Below, one piece after another: positions 46,085-60,300 of a DNA stretch of 64,000 nt; position 1 is the stretch's first letter, and each line of letters starts with the position of its first letter. Origin of the DNA: Oscarella lobularis (Eukaryota > Porifera > Homoscleromorpha > Homosclerophorida > Oscarellidae); NCBI RefSeq assembly GCF_947507565.1, contig NC_089182.1, forward strand, positions 1,612,001 to 1,676,000. The letters run 5' to 3'. The position numbers and the translations under genes were made by a program. Under the pieces are notes generated by a model. The model searched no databases. It saw only the letters and a program-made list of their open reading frames with translations, and was not told where the DNA came from.

Positions 46085-49000
46085 ATGCCTCGAGGAAAGG
46101 GACGTCGAAAACTTCGTCGCGACGACGAAACGAGGGAACTTCGTGACGTATCGAGTCAATTGGAAACCGTACGAGTGATAGCGATACAAATCGAACCTAA
46201 AACGCGCGCCTGTAGGTGAACAGTGCTGAAATCGTGAAATTCTCCGACATTCCTCTATCGAAAAAATCATTAGACGGTCGGTATTAGGATAAACAAAACT
46301 TACTATTCTATTCGACTTCGTCGCGAAGGCCTACGAGAGTCCGGGTATTCGGAAGTAACAGAAATTCAGCGCGAAGCGATTCCATTGGCTCTTCAAGGGC
46401 GCGACGTGTTAGGAGCCGCCAAAACTGGATCCGGGAAAACGCTGGCATTTCTGATCCCAGTATTCTCATTATTTTACTTATTGGACTATTTTTTTGTCAA
46501 TAATTAAATAGGTGTTGGAACGACTTTGGGCTGGTCAGTGGACTCCGCTGGATGGAGTCGTTGCATTGATTATATCGCCTACGAGAGAATTGGTAAATAT
46601 ATTAATAATTTAATTTTGTATTTAATTTTCTTTGGATAGGCGTATCAAATTTTCGAGGTTCTTTGCAAAGTTGGTAAGAATCACGATTTTTCAGGCGGAC
46701 TTGTAATTGGAGGAAAAGTGGGTGTAACATAAACAATTAATTAACTAAAGAACTTGATGTTCTAATTAGAACTTGAAAGAGGAGCAAGAGCGAATTCAAA
46801 AGACAAATATTTTAGTTTGCACTCCGGGACGTCTTCTCCAGCACATGGATCAAACAGCTCACTTCTACTGTGACAATTTGCAACTACTGGGTAACGCAAT
46901 AAAATCTTAATTAATTCATTAATTAGTTAAATGGCAGTCATTATTATTATGCTTATTCTTATTAGTTTTGGATGAAGCGGATCGGATTTTGGATTTGGGG
47001 TTTTCTCATGCAATCAATGCAATTATTGAGAATTTGCCCAAGAAAAGGCAAACCCTTCTTTTTTCAGCGACGCAGACGAGGTAAACGCGTCCAGATTGTA
47101 AATTTATTTATTATCTTAATTAATAATAGGTCTGTTCGGGATTTGGCGAGATTGAGTCTGAGGGATCCTGAATACGTGTCTGTTCATGAAAACGCTCGCT
47201 TTAGCACGCCACATCAGCTGAAACAAGTGAGTAAAAGGGATCATTAATTAATTAACTTATTTTTCTTGTTGTTTTTAGAAATATATTGTCTGCGATTTGC
47301 CTGAAAAATTAAACGTTCTCTTTTCGTTTTTGAAAAGTCACACCAAACTGAAATTGCTCATATTTTTATCAAGTTGCAAACAGGTATGACTTGGGGGAGG
47401 GAGATTCTGTACCGCGATCAATCACGTTCTAATGCAGGTGAAATTTGTCTATGAAACGTTTCGTCGACTGAGACCCGGATTACCGATCATGGCCCTTTAC
47501 GGAAGACAAAAGCAATTGAAGAGAATGGCAATTTACGAAGACTTTTGCCGGCGAAGTGCTGCTGCACTATTTGCCACAGATGTAGCAGCGCGAGGCCTTG
47601 GCAAGACAAAGAGAATCAGAGAAAATAATCATTGACATATGTATGTACCAGATTTTCCCGCCGTTCATTGGGTTGTTCAAGTAGACTGTCCCGAAAATGT
47701 TGACACCTATATTCATAGAGTTGGCAGGACTGCTAGGTGCTTGGATAGTCGGATTCTAATTTAGATTTGAATTTGAACGAGGTAATTATGCTTTAGATAT
47801 GAAAAAGATGGTCAAGCTTTATTAATTCTTATGCCTTCGGAATCGGAAGGAATGCTCAAGGTATCCTATTTCTTTATTGACTATTATTTTTGATTAATTG
47901 ATGAGTCGATTTTGAAGGTTCTTGAAGAAAAACGAATTCCTATTGAAGAAATTCAGTCAGAAACATTCAAATATAATTCCTATTGATTTATGTTGATGAA
48001 CTAGGATTAATCCTAAAAAGGTTTTTTCCGTGACGTCAAAATTGGCTGCGTTTTGCGCGCAGGACACCGAAATGAAGCACTGGGCACAGAGAGTATGTAT
48101 TGAGGATTGTTTGCATCTCTAATTAGCTTTGCAATATCTAGACTTTTGTTACGTATTTGAAATCCGTTTATCTTCAATCAAATAAGGACATTTTTAATAT
48201 TGAAAAATTGCCAACTGACGAATTTGCTTTGTGAGTTACGTTTGTTTTTGAATATAATGCTATTAATTTTAATTTTTATATAGGTCACTTGGACTGTCAG
48301 CTGCTCCAAAAATTCGATTTAAAAAGGTAATGTTTTTTAGAATGAATAGTAGAACATAATCGAACTTTTCTAGGAGTCCACTAGGCACGATGTCTGTAAA
48401 TTTGATTTTTGTGGTGACGACGACGATGAGGAAGACGATGAGGATACGGAACTTTTAAAATTGAAGCCGGTCTCAGCCACTGAACTTACAGAAACTGAAG
48501 ACTTCTTTGATGATGATGAGCCTCCCAGAGACAACGTCAGGAAGAAGACGAAAGGAAGTGCTATCAAAGCTGTCACACGTGTTCAAGCGGCGAAGAAATT
48601 AAAACGAAAACGTGTACAGTTAAATACAAAGATTGTTTTTGATGAAGAGGGACAGGTAAGAGATGTAGCATCGCTGCATTTATTTATTTATGTTTATAAT
48701 AGGTTTTGATGGAAATGAAATGTGGTGGCGAAGAAGACAGCGGTGGTATTGATGTTGCAGAGGCGGAGAGCGGTTTGAGGAAAGCGGATCGAGATGACGT
48801 GGACAGAGAGAGGGAAAGAGTCAAGGCAAAACATAAGGTAAGAAGTGTAAATGAACGAGTGAATAAATTATTATAATTAATTAACTTGGGTTGGCAGGCT
48901 CAGAAGAAAAGAAAGAGAAGGCACGATAATAGTGATAACGATGAAGAAAAAGAAACCTCCGGGTAATGTGATTATAAAATTGATAAATTAATAAATTATT

Positions 49001-49091
49001 GATCAATTTTTGAAGTAGTAAAAAGAAATTGGTGTCGTCGGATGAAGGCAATCTTGAGCAGCTAGCACTCAAACTATTATCCAATACTTGA
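46085..49091 (+). CDS. DDX10: DEAD-box RNA helicase DDX10 (ribosome biogenesis)
   Basis: Nucleolar ATP-dependent RNA helicase related to yeast Dbp4, acting in small-subunit rRNA processing. It starts at 46085 ([19 protein letters not shown]). Motifs: Q-motif [12 protein letters not shown], motif [13 protein letters not shown] (~46425), Ia SPTRELAYQI, Ib [24 protein letters not shown] (~46970), III LFSATQT, then [31 protein letters not shown] across a GC-AG intron (47601-47651), and [12 protein letters not shown] (~47720). The C terminus is acidic and lysine-rich (48400-49060), as usual for the family, with [19 protein letters not shown], ending at TGA 49089-49091. About 18 short introns. Confidence 0.93.
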
Positions 49092-49189
49092 ATTTATTAC
49101 CAGTATCGATTCGTTGACGTTTTTCCTAATCCGGGGACGCTCGACAGGAATTCCCGACTGCGGGCTCGGAGAAAGAATCAAGAAGAGGA

Positions 49190-52100
49190 ATGTCTCAACA
49201 ACCTCGCGTGGTAAAGCGAATGCAGCGTCAACCCGGTGAGACAGAAAACGAAATCGCAAGCACCGAGCAAACGTTTGGGTCCGCGCGTGCCTAGGAGTCG
49301 ACGTGGCAAGTTTCGTTGACCTTCGAGGAGGTAAGAGCCAATGGGAATCGATCGATAGAAACTAAGCGAATGCCCACGATCGTATTACGAGCCGATTTCT
49401 TCGCTTTTCGCGCTCAGGTTTCGACGAGAATCTGAAAGAGGTCGCCGTCAACGTCAGCGCGCCTGATGCGAGCGTTGCCGTGACGCGAAAAATCGCACTA
49501 TTCAATGCATTCGTTCGAGTAGGCACCGCCCACGCATCTGCTATCGACGTCGTTTTTCTTTACGCGCTTGGCGTAGTTCTTGCAACGATCTCGAATAGAC
49601 GCCGTCGATCAATATTGTATTGACGAGTTTCTCGTTAGGTAAACGGGTTGGGCGCCTGTTCGATTTAGCGAGATTTTGTGTGTTTGTGCGCGCGCGTTAG
49701 CATACGAAAGTGTCTCGTTCACGGAAATAAAGCGGTTCGCGCGGGCGCGATACGATCGCTACGATATCTGCTCAATTCGAGAGCCTTCTTTGATCTTCTT
49801 CTTCAAATGAAAATCGATTTGTTCGTGATGAAGTAAGCCGGCCGAGAGAAAATTTCAAAATATTTTCCACCAATTATCTTCGATACTTAGATCTCTTGAT
49901 ACTTTGGATTCGAGACCGGTGGAGCGAGTGCAAGCTCTCAGATTGGTTCGCAAGGTGAGACGTTTGTACAGGAAGTCAAATGATTTCTGACGTCATAAAT
50001 CAGGTTTTGAGTGTTTGTCCTGATTTGATGCCGCGCTCTTTGACTGTGAGTCTCGTGGCGGCGGCGGAGGGATTCAGCCATGATGATAAAATGGCTGGTG
50101 CTGCCTTGGAAACGCTCGCTGAACTAGGTTCATCTAATAAATCGATGCTAATTAATGGATAATTAGTATTGATTCTAGCGCTTCTCAATCCGTCAATTGT
50201 TGCGTTTCATCGTGGATTCAAAGCAATTCTTCGTGGCGTTATAGAGTGCCAAGTAAGAGAGTACATAGTCCCTGTGTTCTTTTTTTAATTAAATACATAA
50301 TGAAATAGTCTGCAGCCATGACCGAGTCTCTCCTCTGCACGATTCTCTATCTTCTCAATCATCCCCAAACGCGTTGCTACATTCGTCCTCACACAGATCT
50401 GGAGGTATGCAATATGTTATCCATATAATATTAAATTGGGTTTATATTGTATTCATGAAGACAATTGTTGCTCCGTTTACTGATCTTCATTATCGACACA
50501 GACCTGAAACTGGTCCTCAACAAGAAAACAAGTAATTTATATTCGCTATTTATTTATTTATTTATTATCTAATACTAAACAATGATTAGGGAAGATCATC
50601 AAGTTCATTTATTTTCAGCTCGAACGGCTGTCGTTACAATGCTTCGCTGTTGGGCTGGTCAGTGTGACCACGCCCCTCTTTAATTAATTAGAATGCATTA
50701 TCATTGCTTTAGGATTGGTTTGTTTCTGTGATCCGAGTGGGTGGGGAATAAGCTCCTTCGTGGGCGTGTTGCAATTGCCGTGTTCTCTTGTGCAGGTAAC
50801 AATAAAATAATTCACTAGAAACAGAAACAATATAACTAGTTAATAATTGTTATTTTTAGAGAAATATAATGGAAGTATTGTTTGACTTGTTCAAATTGAA
50901 CATTCCCGAATGGACAGACGATTTCGACGCAGCGCTCGCGAGCACCGGTATATTGTTATAATTGTCTAGTATCATTTTAGTAATTCTTTCTTCTTCTTCA
51001 AGATCCTCGTAGAAAAAGTGAATTGTGGCGACTCGAAGAGGAGTGGGTGATTGAAGAGGCAAAGCACATCCTACCAAAACTCACCAAAGGACGGTCAGAA
51101 ATTTAAATAAATAATTAAATGTATAATTCATCTGCTTCTTTAGCACTAATTTATTAACTTGCTATCTTGCTCTTCTGCTAACGACGTTTATAAACGCCGG
51201 TCTTCTAGAAGTGAAGCACATATGCACTTTTTCCTCCAGTGACGTCACCTATTTTCACTTTCTCACAGAAATTAGTAATTGCGGCTAAATCGGAAGACAA
51301 GTTAATTTCGACTCAAGCGACTATTCTTCTAGGAGAATTATTACATCTAGTGAACATATTATAATAATTGTTTATAGATAGAGATAGAATTTCGTATATG
51401 TAGGCTAACAAAATTCTGCCACCTGAATATGCAGCCCAGACGCACTGCCTTCCCTCTCTCATGGAAGTTGCTACGTCATTTCAATCAAGTCCAGCCGAAA
51501 GGAAGTGGGTCGTGCTGATAGATTGACTTATGCTGATTGGTTTTTTTTAGTAAAGCAAGCGCTGTCGTTAGTTGTCTTGAAAAATTGCATCAGAAACGGA
51601 AAGCGAGGCCTTGGCCGAATAGTTTGTACTTGCAATTGACGCTGAGACACGTGAGAGGGAGAAAAATAATCAGCAAAAATTATCGAGTCATTAAAATATT
51701 TCAGTCGGGATGTTTCGAGCTGAAGGATGAATCCGTTACACTGTATCGACCGTCAGTTCAACATGTTCCATCAAAAGTGAAAATATATAAAATAGCGTGA
51801 TAATTATACGTTATAATTATTGCTATTTTTGTTAGGATAGCGATGAGGTCATGCTTGAAACGTTGTTGAGAGATTCGCTGGTGAGAATCACTACTGTGTC
51901 TTCAGATTCAGATGAAGCGGGCAACGATTAATTAATTAATTAAATAGGTTTTGAGCACAAAAGATTACACTCAGTGGAATTGGGATGTCATATCGACATT
52001 GCTCAAGGCATACATACAATACATAGATCAAGTAATCAGACCTATGATCAACATTTTTAGTCTCCACGAATTACCATGAAGAAGCTCGAAGAAACGTCTA

Positions 52101-55100
52101 CAACGAAGTTGATCCATTTCTCTTTTTTCTTTATCTATTGATCGATTAACTGACTTAGATTTACCAAGCGTCTTTGCTACTTTTATAAGCCGAGCAGCGG
52201 GCTCTTTTCCACAATCGAACTGACGCGTGAGAACGTGCAGAGATATTCGTCCGTTGGAGCCCAGCTGATGCACTTTGTTTTGACGGGAGACGAAGGCGTC
52301 AAATACTTAATGGACATACTATTGGAAATAAAAGAACATCTTGCAAAAGTGGCCAACTTATTCTGCGTGATAGAGAACGTATTTATATTTATTTTTTTAT
52401 TATAGATTTGTGATCAAGGAAGTCAGCCCGATTCGTCTCATCATCATCATCATTATTCTCATCAGGATGGCTTCTCTCTATTCGCCGTCTCTCACACCAT
52501 GACACGGGACTACTTTCTTCTCATTGGCCACCTTTCGTCCAATCTCGCTGGACTTCAAATCCTCAAAAAGACGAACATTTTTAATTAGTGAGATTGTCGC
52601 TTTGAATGTCCATGATGAATTATTTACTTTTTTCTTAGTTTTCTGACTTTGTGTGATCACTTGCACAGGCGAGACATCAATCAACTTGTGCTGACGAGCT
52701 TGGACTACAGTCAAGATGCATTGTGTAGAGTCGTTCTATCGAAACAGCTCACATTCATTGACATGGTAATCGATTGATCGATAGCGACTCCTTTCATGAA
52801 CTAATTATTCCTAATAGCCGACTCGCAAATATGCTACAATGTATATGCGCGTTCTATTGCGTGCACGTCTTCCCGCTTTCAAGGACTGGGGAATTCCTCT
52901 AATCATCACTCAAGTAATTGATTAATTTTTTATATTTTTATCTTATGCTTTTGTGTAGCTCTACGATCCTGACGAGTCGATTAGCAATGATGCTCTCGAT
53001 ATTCTGGATGAAGCCTGTGACGTTCCTGTATGATGGCGTATTATCTCTTTTATGTAGCGAATCATGATGTATGTGTCTATTTATTTAGTCTTATTGTAGC
53101 ACAGTTGTGCTCAATTTTCCTGCTCTTCTTCATCTTGGACCGCGAGGGACTTCATTATTAACAAGGTATTGAATTGATGGTGTATATTGAGAATGCTGTT
53201 TTTAGAATTTTTATTATTAGATTTTTGTCAGCCAATAGGGGTCTTTGGCTTTTAAAGGGATCCGACTTCATTGATCAAGAAATGGATAAATGGCTTACTG
53301 TATTGAATCGTAAATAATTAATTTGAAAAAAGACTAATACCAATACTTAGGATTTCAACAAGCGTTACGTTGGCGTGGTAGAACAAAGGCTTTCCTCATT
53401 TCTCTCTTCCTATTGGCCATCGACGGAAGGAGTCTACACAAGAAGAAGTCAATTTCGGTTGGCAATACATAATCAATAAAAATTCTTAATCGTTTTAATT
53501 TTTGCTTAGATCGTACAGTAATTATGATATGTCCGTACCCGTGCACTTCTATGGGCAATTAGTTCAGCTCAAGGACGGCTGCCAACTTCTTCAGCAAAAG
53601 GTAAATTGAAAATAAATCATTATCAAGATAATTAAGAGCTTGATGAAATAAGCGTCATCTCGATTATCTCATCGAGTCATTGGATCAGCCATCTTTAGGC
53701 CAAGAACACGTTTTAGAGAAGAAAGCCGCTCTTTGGGCTCTGGTACACTGAAGCAATATGCAGTGGATAAATATTTCATTATTATTTAGGGTCACATTGG
53801 AACGTCTCATTGGGGCATGCAGATGCTATCAACTCGCGATATAGTCGAAAAGATAGTAAGAGTTGCCGAGAAAAGTCAAGTGATGTCACTGAAAGGGTAA
53901 AATCGAATTGACCGATAAGAATCTGTCATCTACATATAAATGTATTCGTAGCACGGCCTATTATTGCCTCTGTCTTTTGGCTCGAACAAAATTAGGCGCC
54001 GATTGTCTGCGCGACTTAGATTGGCTGCCAGTTTGCCATGCCAGCAACAACACGTGGCCCATCCTTGAAACGAGAACGGCGGCGGCGAGTCAAAGAGATT
54101 CTGAAGTGTTTTCCGACGAAGATGCGACCAGCATCTTTTTGGATGAGAGCGTGGAGCGACGGAGAGGAAGTCTCGGAACCGTTTTAGAATCGAAATCCCT
54201 AGTGCATTTTACGAAACGACCAAGAACGCTGACTGAGCAGAAGCAGTTGAGAAGTTTGGCGGAGTGGAAGGAGGAGAAGGTGACGCTATCCGGGAGACGA
54301 TCCAATCGGCCTGGAGTCTTGATGACGGAAGCAGAGAAACAGGCGAAGTGAGTTCTAGCGTTGGATTGGGTTAAAATAATTGACATTTTTAGCATGAAAT
54401 GGTTTTCTCGTCGCGCTTCATATACTGAAGTCATTACGGGAAGCGAGGAAGAGGCAGGAGGAAGGATAGGTAATGGAGGGCCTGGAGGAAGTGATGAGCG
54501 CAATATTTCATCGCAAACAAATGGTCAACGTGGTCAACCCAATTTTATTGATTTCATTGGCGTTGTATTGCCGAAAGATCTCAACTCATTCTACATGGTA
54601 AAAAACGAAAAAATTCGCCTAGATTTATTTGAATATTTTTATCGAATTTTAAGGTTTCTCCTTGTGGCTATGAAGGGTCGTGGCCGAGCGCTTTTCCACC
54701 AGAAATCGACGTGAAATTTGTAGATCGTTTAGAGAAGAAGAAGAGCGCGGTGGCATTGGATCAAAACGATGCAAATAGTGAAGATACCGATTGCAGCGAT
54801 TGCAGCGCGAGCAGCAGCAAATCAAAAAATCCATCCACGTCAGAACCAACAAGTGAACAGATTCGAAAAGAATTGATTCGATTGGTTGGCTGCCTTGGAA
54901 CGTCGGTAGGAAGTCGAGCAACGCAGCAAGGCCTCATGCTGTATAATATTATTTACACGCAAATTTTTTTATTAATTTCTTCTTTCTCTTTCTCTTTAGA
55001 TTGAAGGATCGGCATCCCAGAATTTTTACGAAGCCGTCTGTATTTGTTGATATATTAGAAATTCTTTCTTCTTATCATTTCAGCTTTGGAGCTCGTCGGT

Positions 55101-55351
55101 TTTGTTACGCCCTATTTGATATCGATTTCAACGCTGTAAGGTTTAGATACGTTGCTAATTAACAATGAATTAAATGATTTGATTTCGCCTAGTTCGTTCT
55201 TCCTCAAGACGCCGTCGCCTCGCCCAGCCCCTCTCCTGCATCGTCTTTGTTATCGTTACATAGCAACGGTGACGTAAAAGACGCGCTGTCACAGAAACGA
55301 AAGCGCATGACTACCCCAGAAATGTTGAAGACAGTGAAAGAAGAAAAATAG
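49190..55351 (+). CDS. RICTOR: RICTOR, mTORC2 scaffold subunit
   Basis: Rapamycin-insensitive companion of mTOR, the defining subunit of mTORC2. Landmarks in order: FDENLKEVAV (~49420), ILYLLNHPQTRCYIR (~50345), ATILLGELLHL (~51325), a QLTLRHVRGRKI segment (~51625), YTQWNWDVISTLLKAY (~51970), FVLTGDEGVKYL (~52270), LDILDEACDVP (~52995), LHFYGQLVQL (~53545), LKGTAYYCLCLLARTKLG (~53890, with an intron) and IRKELIRLVGCLGTSVGSRA (~54865). The terminal domain is FGARRFCYALFDIDFNA (~55085). TAG at 55349-55351. The serine-rich central region of vertebrate RICTOR is short. The first exon is uncertain: Met 49190 (MSQQPRV) is proposed, but the splice to the FDEN exon was not settled. About 25 short introns. 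Confidence 0.9.
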
Positions 55352-55543
55352 AAAACGATAATTTTTTGTTCATAAAAATGTATTTTATTGCACAATCATC
55401 ACAGCTGTAGAGGAGAATTTCTCGTGGAGAAGAATTTTGATACAGTAGTAACCTAGACGTCATATAATTGCACGACAAATGCAATTTAGTGCAAAATGAA
55501 AAGGAATAAACTGACGTGACGTCATCGGAGACGCGCACGCGAA

Positions 55544-57230
55544 ATGAACTTCCGCGACGTTTTTGCGCGACAGATCGGGCTCGATCCGCCGTGGGCTTTG
55601 CCTCGTTGCGTCGAGGATCGGAAGACGCGTAGCATAGACCTAAGCAAGACAAAGGACGTGCAAATTTATCACACGAAAGGCGTCCTCTGTCTCGATCTCG
55701 ATCCCGTCGACGCCAGATAGTAGGCCGAAGCGAATTCTTGCTCGCGCGCGACTCGAATTTATTTGCCAGCTTATTATCTGGCGGCGCGGACGCGGCAATA
55801 GCGATCTACGACACGAGAAACGTGCGCGGCGAGAAAACATTCAAAGCCGAAGTCGAATACACGATTCCGGGAAAGTAAGTCATGATAGTGCGATGCTAAA
55901 AACTCCACTATTCGCGTTGAATGTTTTTAGACGACCTCCGGGACATAATTATAGCGTCAATTCGATTCAGTGGTATCCCCATGATACAGGAATGTTTATT
56001 AGCAGTTCATCTGACAAGTCATTAAAAATTTGGGATGCCAATAGACTCATGGTAAAGAGACGCAAGGAAAGAAAATATGATTAGCTTTACAAGTTGTGAC
56101 TACTAAAGGTTGCTGAGCAATTTCTATTTTCTGGTCCAGTCTACTGTCATCACTTGTCACCGGTGCCAAGCAAAAGTTGTCTTATAGCAGGTATTGATTT
56201 TTGTGATCGTTTAATTAATTATGCTTTTGCTGTATTTTTTATGATTAGTTGGTAGTGAGGAAACGTTTGTGACGTTGTGCGATATAAAATCGGGCTCTCA
56301 GACTCACATACTGAGAGGCCACGACGATTCTGTCCAATCGGTGTGCTGGTCACCGAGAAACGAATATTTTCTGCTCTCCGGAGGGTGAGAGAGAATGCAT
56401 TGAATTTTAGAATATTATTATTATTATTATTATTATTGACAGTTGTGACAACCGCATATTATTATGGGACATTAGAAAATCCAAGAGCTGTTTAGCGTCA
56501 TTGGACCAATACAATGGTAAAAAAGCAAGTGACAATCCCTCTCTTGGTATAAGAAAAAAAGCCTATATATTTAGTCAATGTAATAATTTTTTATTACTTT
56601 AGGTTGCATTGCTCATAATGGTGGAGTAAATGGTCTTCACTTTCTCCCGGATGGTCTGCATCTTCTAAGCTATGGAACAGATCATCGAATTCGGCTCTGG
56701 GACGTTTACTCCTTCAAAAATACTCTAGTAAGATTTTAATTAATCTAATATAATAATAATTTTATAGAAAATTATAGGTGAACTATGGGAGAGTAAAAAA
56801 TCCTGGATGGAAGAAGCATTGCCAGTTGGCCGTGTCTTCCTGCCAAAATCCGGGTTACGTTTTTGTGCCAAGCACAACGTCAATACAAGTCTTTGATATT
56901 CATCGCGGTAAAAAGATTAAGCTTCTAAAGGGTCATTTCAACGCGGTGAATTGCTGTATATTCAACTCTAATAAACAGGTAGAGTTTATCTATAGGATTA
57001 GCTAATTAGAATTTCAATATTTTTATAGGAACTATTTAGTGGAAGCGTAGACTGTAATATATTAGTTTGGGACGCCAAATCTGCTGATTCCGATTCTACA
57101 GTGAGATATCAATTAAATTATATTTCTCAATCGATTCTATGGGCTGTTTCTATAGCCTGAAAAAGAAGAGAATCTGCACCAGCCCAACCCTTTTTTTGGA
57201 GACACGTGGAGCGACGATGATGAGGACTAA
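55544..57230 (+). CDS. ERCC8: WD40 protein ERCC8 (CSA), transcription-coupled repair ubiquitin ligase subunit
   Basis: Substrate receptor of the CUL4-DDB1 ligase in transcription-coupled repair. It starts at 55544 ([16 protein letters not shown]). A 49-bp intron (55720-55768) restores [16 protein letters not shown] repeats continue with [23 protein letters not shown] (split here as [10 protein letters not shown] and [11 protein letters not shown]), [71 protein letters not shown] and [17 protein letters not shown]. The last exon ends with [19 protein letters not shown] at 57228-57230, equivalent to the acidic human tail. Match is full length. Confidence 0.94.
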
Positions 57231-57336
57231 TATAGTGCACGCGTGGACGACCATCACGTGCGATGGCGCGTTCGACGTTAGGGAATTAAGAGCGTGCCCG
57301 TATAAGAAGAATCGCCCTCTTCACGCCCACTCGACC

Positions 57337-60300
57337 ATGACGCTGTTCCACCTTCTTCTCTTCGTTCTTTTATCATTCTTTTGTGGAATTAGATCGCACG
57401 AACTTGATTTGAACGGTCCGCACACAGCTGGAAGCGAATTTCGAACAGAATTCTACGTTGGGGGCGTGCCAGTTCGACTCGCGTCCGAATCGGCGACCCT
57501 ACGAAACAAGAAAGCATCGATGAATGACACCCTTCGCTGCTTCGACATCGTCCGAAGCAAAAACACGTCAAAAAGCGCTCTGGGCGACGTAATCGCGTGG
57601 TCACGTGATCCACCCATTGAGGTGAGGTCAGACGAGCCGAATCGGCTTCGCTTTTCGAATTTCACGAACGCGAGCGACGCGATCGATTACATAAAGACCC
57701 TTCGATATCGATGCAACGTCACGCAATGCCCCGAAAACGACGAAAGCCGTCTTCACTTCAGGAAGTGCGACGAGGGGCGTGGCCTATTAGGAACCGCTCT
57801 CATATGGATAACAGATCGACCTAAAGTGACGTCGACGACAGAACGCGTTCGATTTGTAGAGCAAGACGATCCAGTGGCGATTGGGACGAACGTTAGCGTT
57901 AGTGCGAATAGGCGGTCGGGAATACGTTTCGTTCATATTCGTCTCGAAAATATTTCGGATGGAAATAACGAGGATTTGATATTTGGAAATAATAGTTCGT
58001 TTTTCAATGTGACGTTGACGAGGACAAGACAAAGGGATGGCCTTGCTATTGTGGCGACATTTCGCGCATATGGAAGTGAGAAAGATTGTGTTGAAATATT
58101 GAAAAATCTCTCGTATTCTAATGCTGCTAAGGAGCCCAATGCAACAGAGCGAATTGTGCGAATAATTGTCAATAATGGAAAATTCAGCAGTCTTCCTTTT
58201 GATCTCAAAATTGATGTTCAACTTACGAATGACAACAAATTGAAAATAAGTCAAATTCCAACTGAAATTTACCGAAATTTCACCGGTGAAAATCGAGTTA
58301 TAAATCTGGCCGAATCAGCACTTTTGACTCGATCAGATCCCACTGACGAGTTTCCCGTCTATCGCGGTTATGTGTCACTAAACTACACTGATTCCACGTG
58401 GCTACGAGATCCCCTAACCAATTTGACGTGTCACTCAAAGACGACAACGCACGCCAAACTGTCCGCGTGCACAAACTTGAATTCAGTTGTCGATTTAGTA
58501 TCAAAAGCTGCTCTGTTTGGGCCGCACATGAGTATGCACGATGGAATATCGTACATTGAGTTCGCAAAAGCGAACTTTTTTGCTACGCTTGGCTCTAATC
58601 AATTTCCGGTATCGGCTCCTTGGGCGTTCACTTTTTGGATTAAGTTTGGTTCCGTTGATAATTTTCTCAGTATGGAAATGAAAGATTCGACTTTGGTGTT
58701 TGCTGCTAAAGTCGACTTGAGGAAGTTTGAATTGAAATACTTTTCACGAAATGGATTGGAAGTCAATGTCACGTTTGATTTTGGATTGCAAGAATTTGAC
58801 CTTAACGCGTGGCAAAATTTTATTCTTTCCAACGACGGAACGGACATAAAACTATTTGCAAATGGCAACCACATCAAGGTTAATAAATATATAAATATTA
58901 TTAATAATTACAGAGTTTTAACTATTTATTTTAGAGTGATGCGGTTCTGACTGCTATGCGTTATGCTAGTGGAAGCGTTCGACTGTTCGCTGGAGTGGGA
59001 AATGACGCATCGCTTCTCTTATCCAGTTTTTCTGTCATAGACAAATCCATCGAAACGTTGGAGGCAAGATGCATATTCGGCTGTGAAGAACAACTTCATA
59101 TTAATGAAGACAGGATATCGTCAGAGGCTTTAGAAGAACTCAAGGTAAAAAACACTGCTCGAAGAATCAATTATAGAGTAACGTGATTGATTTAGCCTTT
59201 TCTCATTGACGGAGGCCAAAGCATTACTGCTTCTGGCCCTGCTTCGCTCTCGTCCTATACATCTCTACTGCGCAGTCTTCAGTACGTCAATTTTGCCGCA
59301 AATCCGAACCAATCCCCACGGCAAATTAATTTCCAAGTATCGGACACAAAATACCACGTGTCCCACACAACCCATCTGATGCACCTGTGCAATAAATGCG
59401 GCAGCAACGTGACGTGCGTTATTAATGCGAATAACTCTCCTGAATGCCAATGCTCGTCGCCTGATCTTCATTATGACAGTGTCGCAACGCAGTGTTTGCC
59501 ACCTGACAATTGCAGTCGCTGTCCTGATAGATCCCAATGCATTCGAATTCGACCAACTCACGTTCGCTGTAAATGCGAGCTTGGTTTTGCCATGAGCGAA
59601 AATATGGAGTGCATCAACGTGGATGACTGCCTAAGAGATGAGTGTCAAAACGGTGCCACTTGCGTCGATAAAGTGAACGGATATGAGTGTCAGTGCCCCG
59701 ACTACTATTCCGGAACATTTTGCGAGCAAAACAACGATCCATGCAACGGAGACGTGTGTCAAAATAATGGCACCTGCTCTCGTGACAATAGCAAGGAAAG
59801 ATATAGCTGTACTAATTGCCAAAACGGTTACGGCGGAAAAAATTGCACGCAAAATCTGGGATGCCTTGCATTTCGGTGCAAGAACAACGGAACTTGTGAC
59901 AACAACACTCACACGTGCTCTTGTCTCAAAGGTTTTAGCGGAGATTCTTGCCAAGAAAAAGAGAAAACTACTGCTTGTATGCTGAGAATATTTTATAATT
60001 CCACAACAATTTTCTTTCTCTTCTTAGGGACGACAACGGTGATCGTGATTGTGGTCATTTCTGGTGGAATGCTACTCGTTTTCATTGGTCTTCTTATCGT
60101 TCTCGCGGTATTCCTTATTCGAAAGAGAAAAGCGAGTGTTTTGAAAGTCGAAGGCAAGCGAAGGTAACGCTTCCTCTTACTGTATAGCATCTACTACTAA
60201 TAATGATTCATTATCGTTTAGGCAACGTTTTCGATATAGCCAGTACTCGGTTGAAACTCGAGGATCGTCAATGGAAAAACGACAGAAATCCAAAACATCC

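Noticed and set aside
57139-57336. Upstream start of the LamG/EGF receptor at 57139
   Set aside because: This part is the last exon of ERCC8 in another frame; Met 57337 gives a proper signal peptide.
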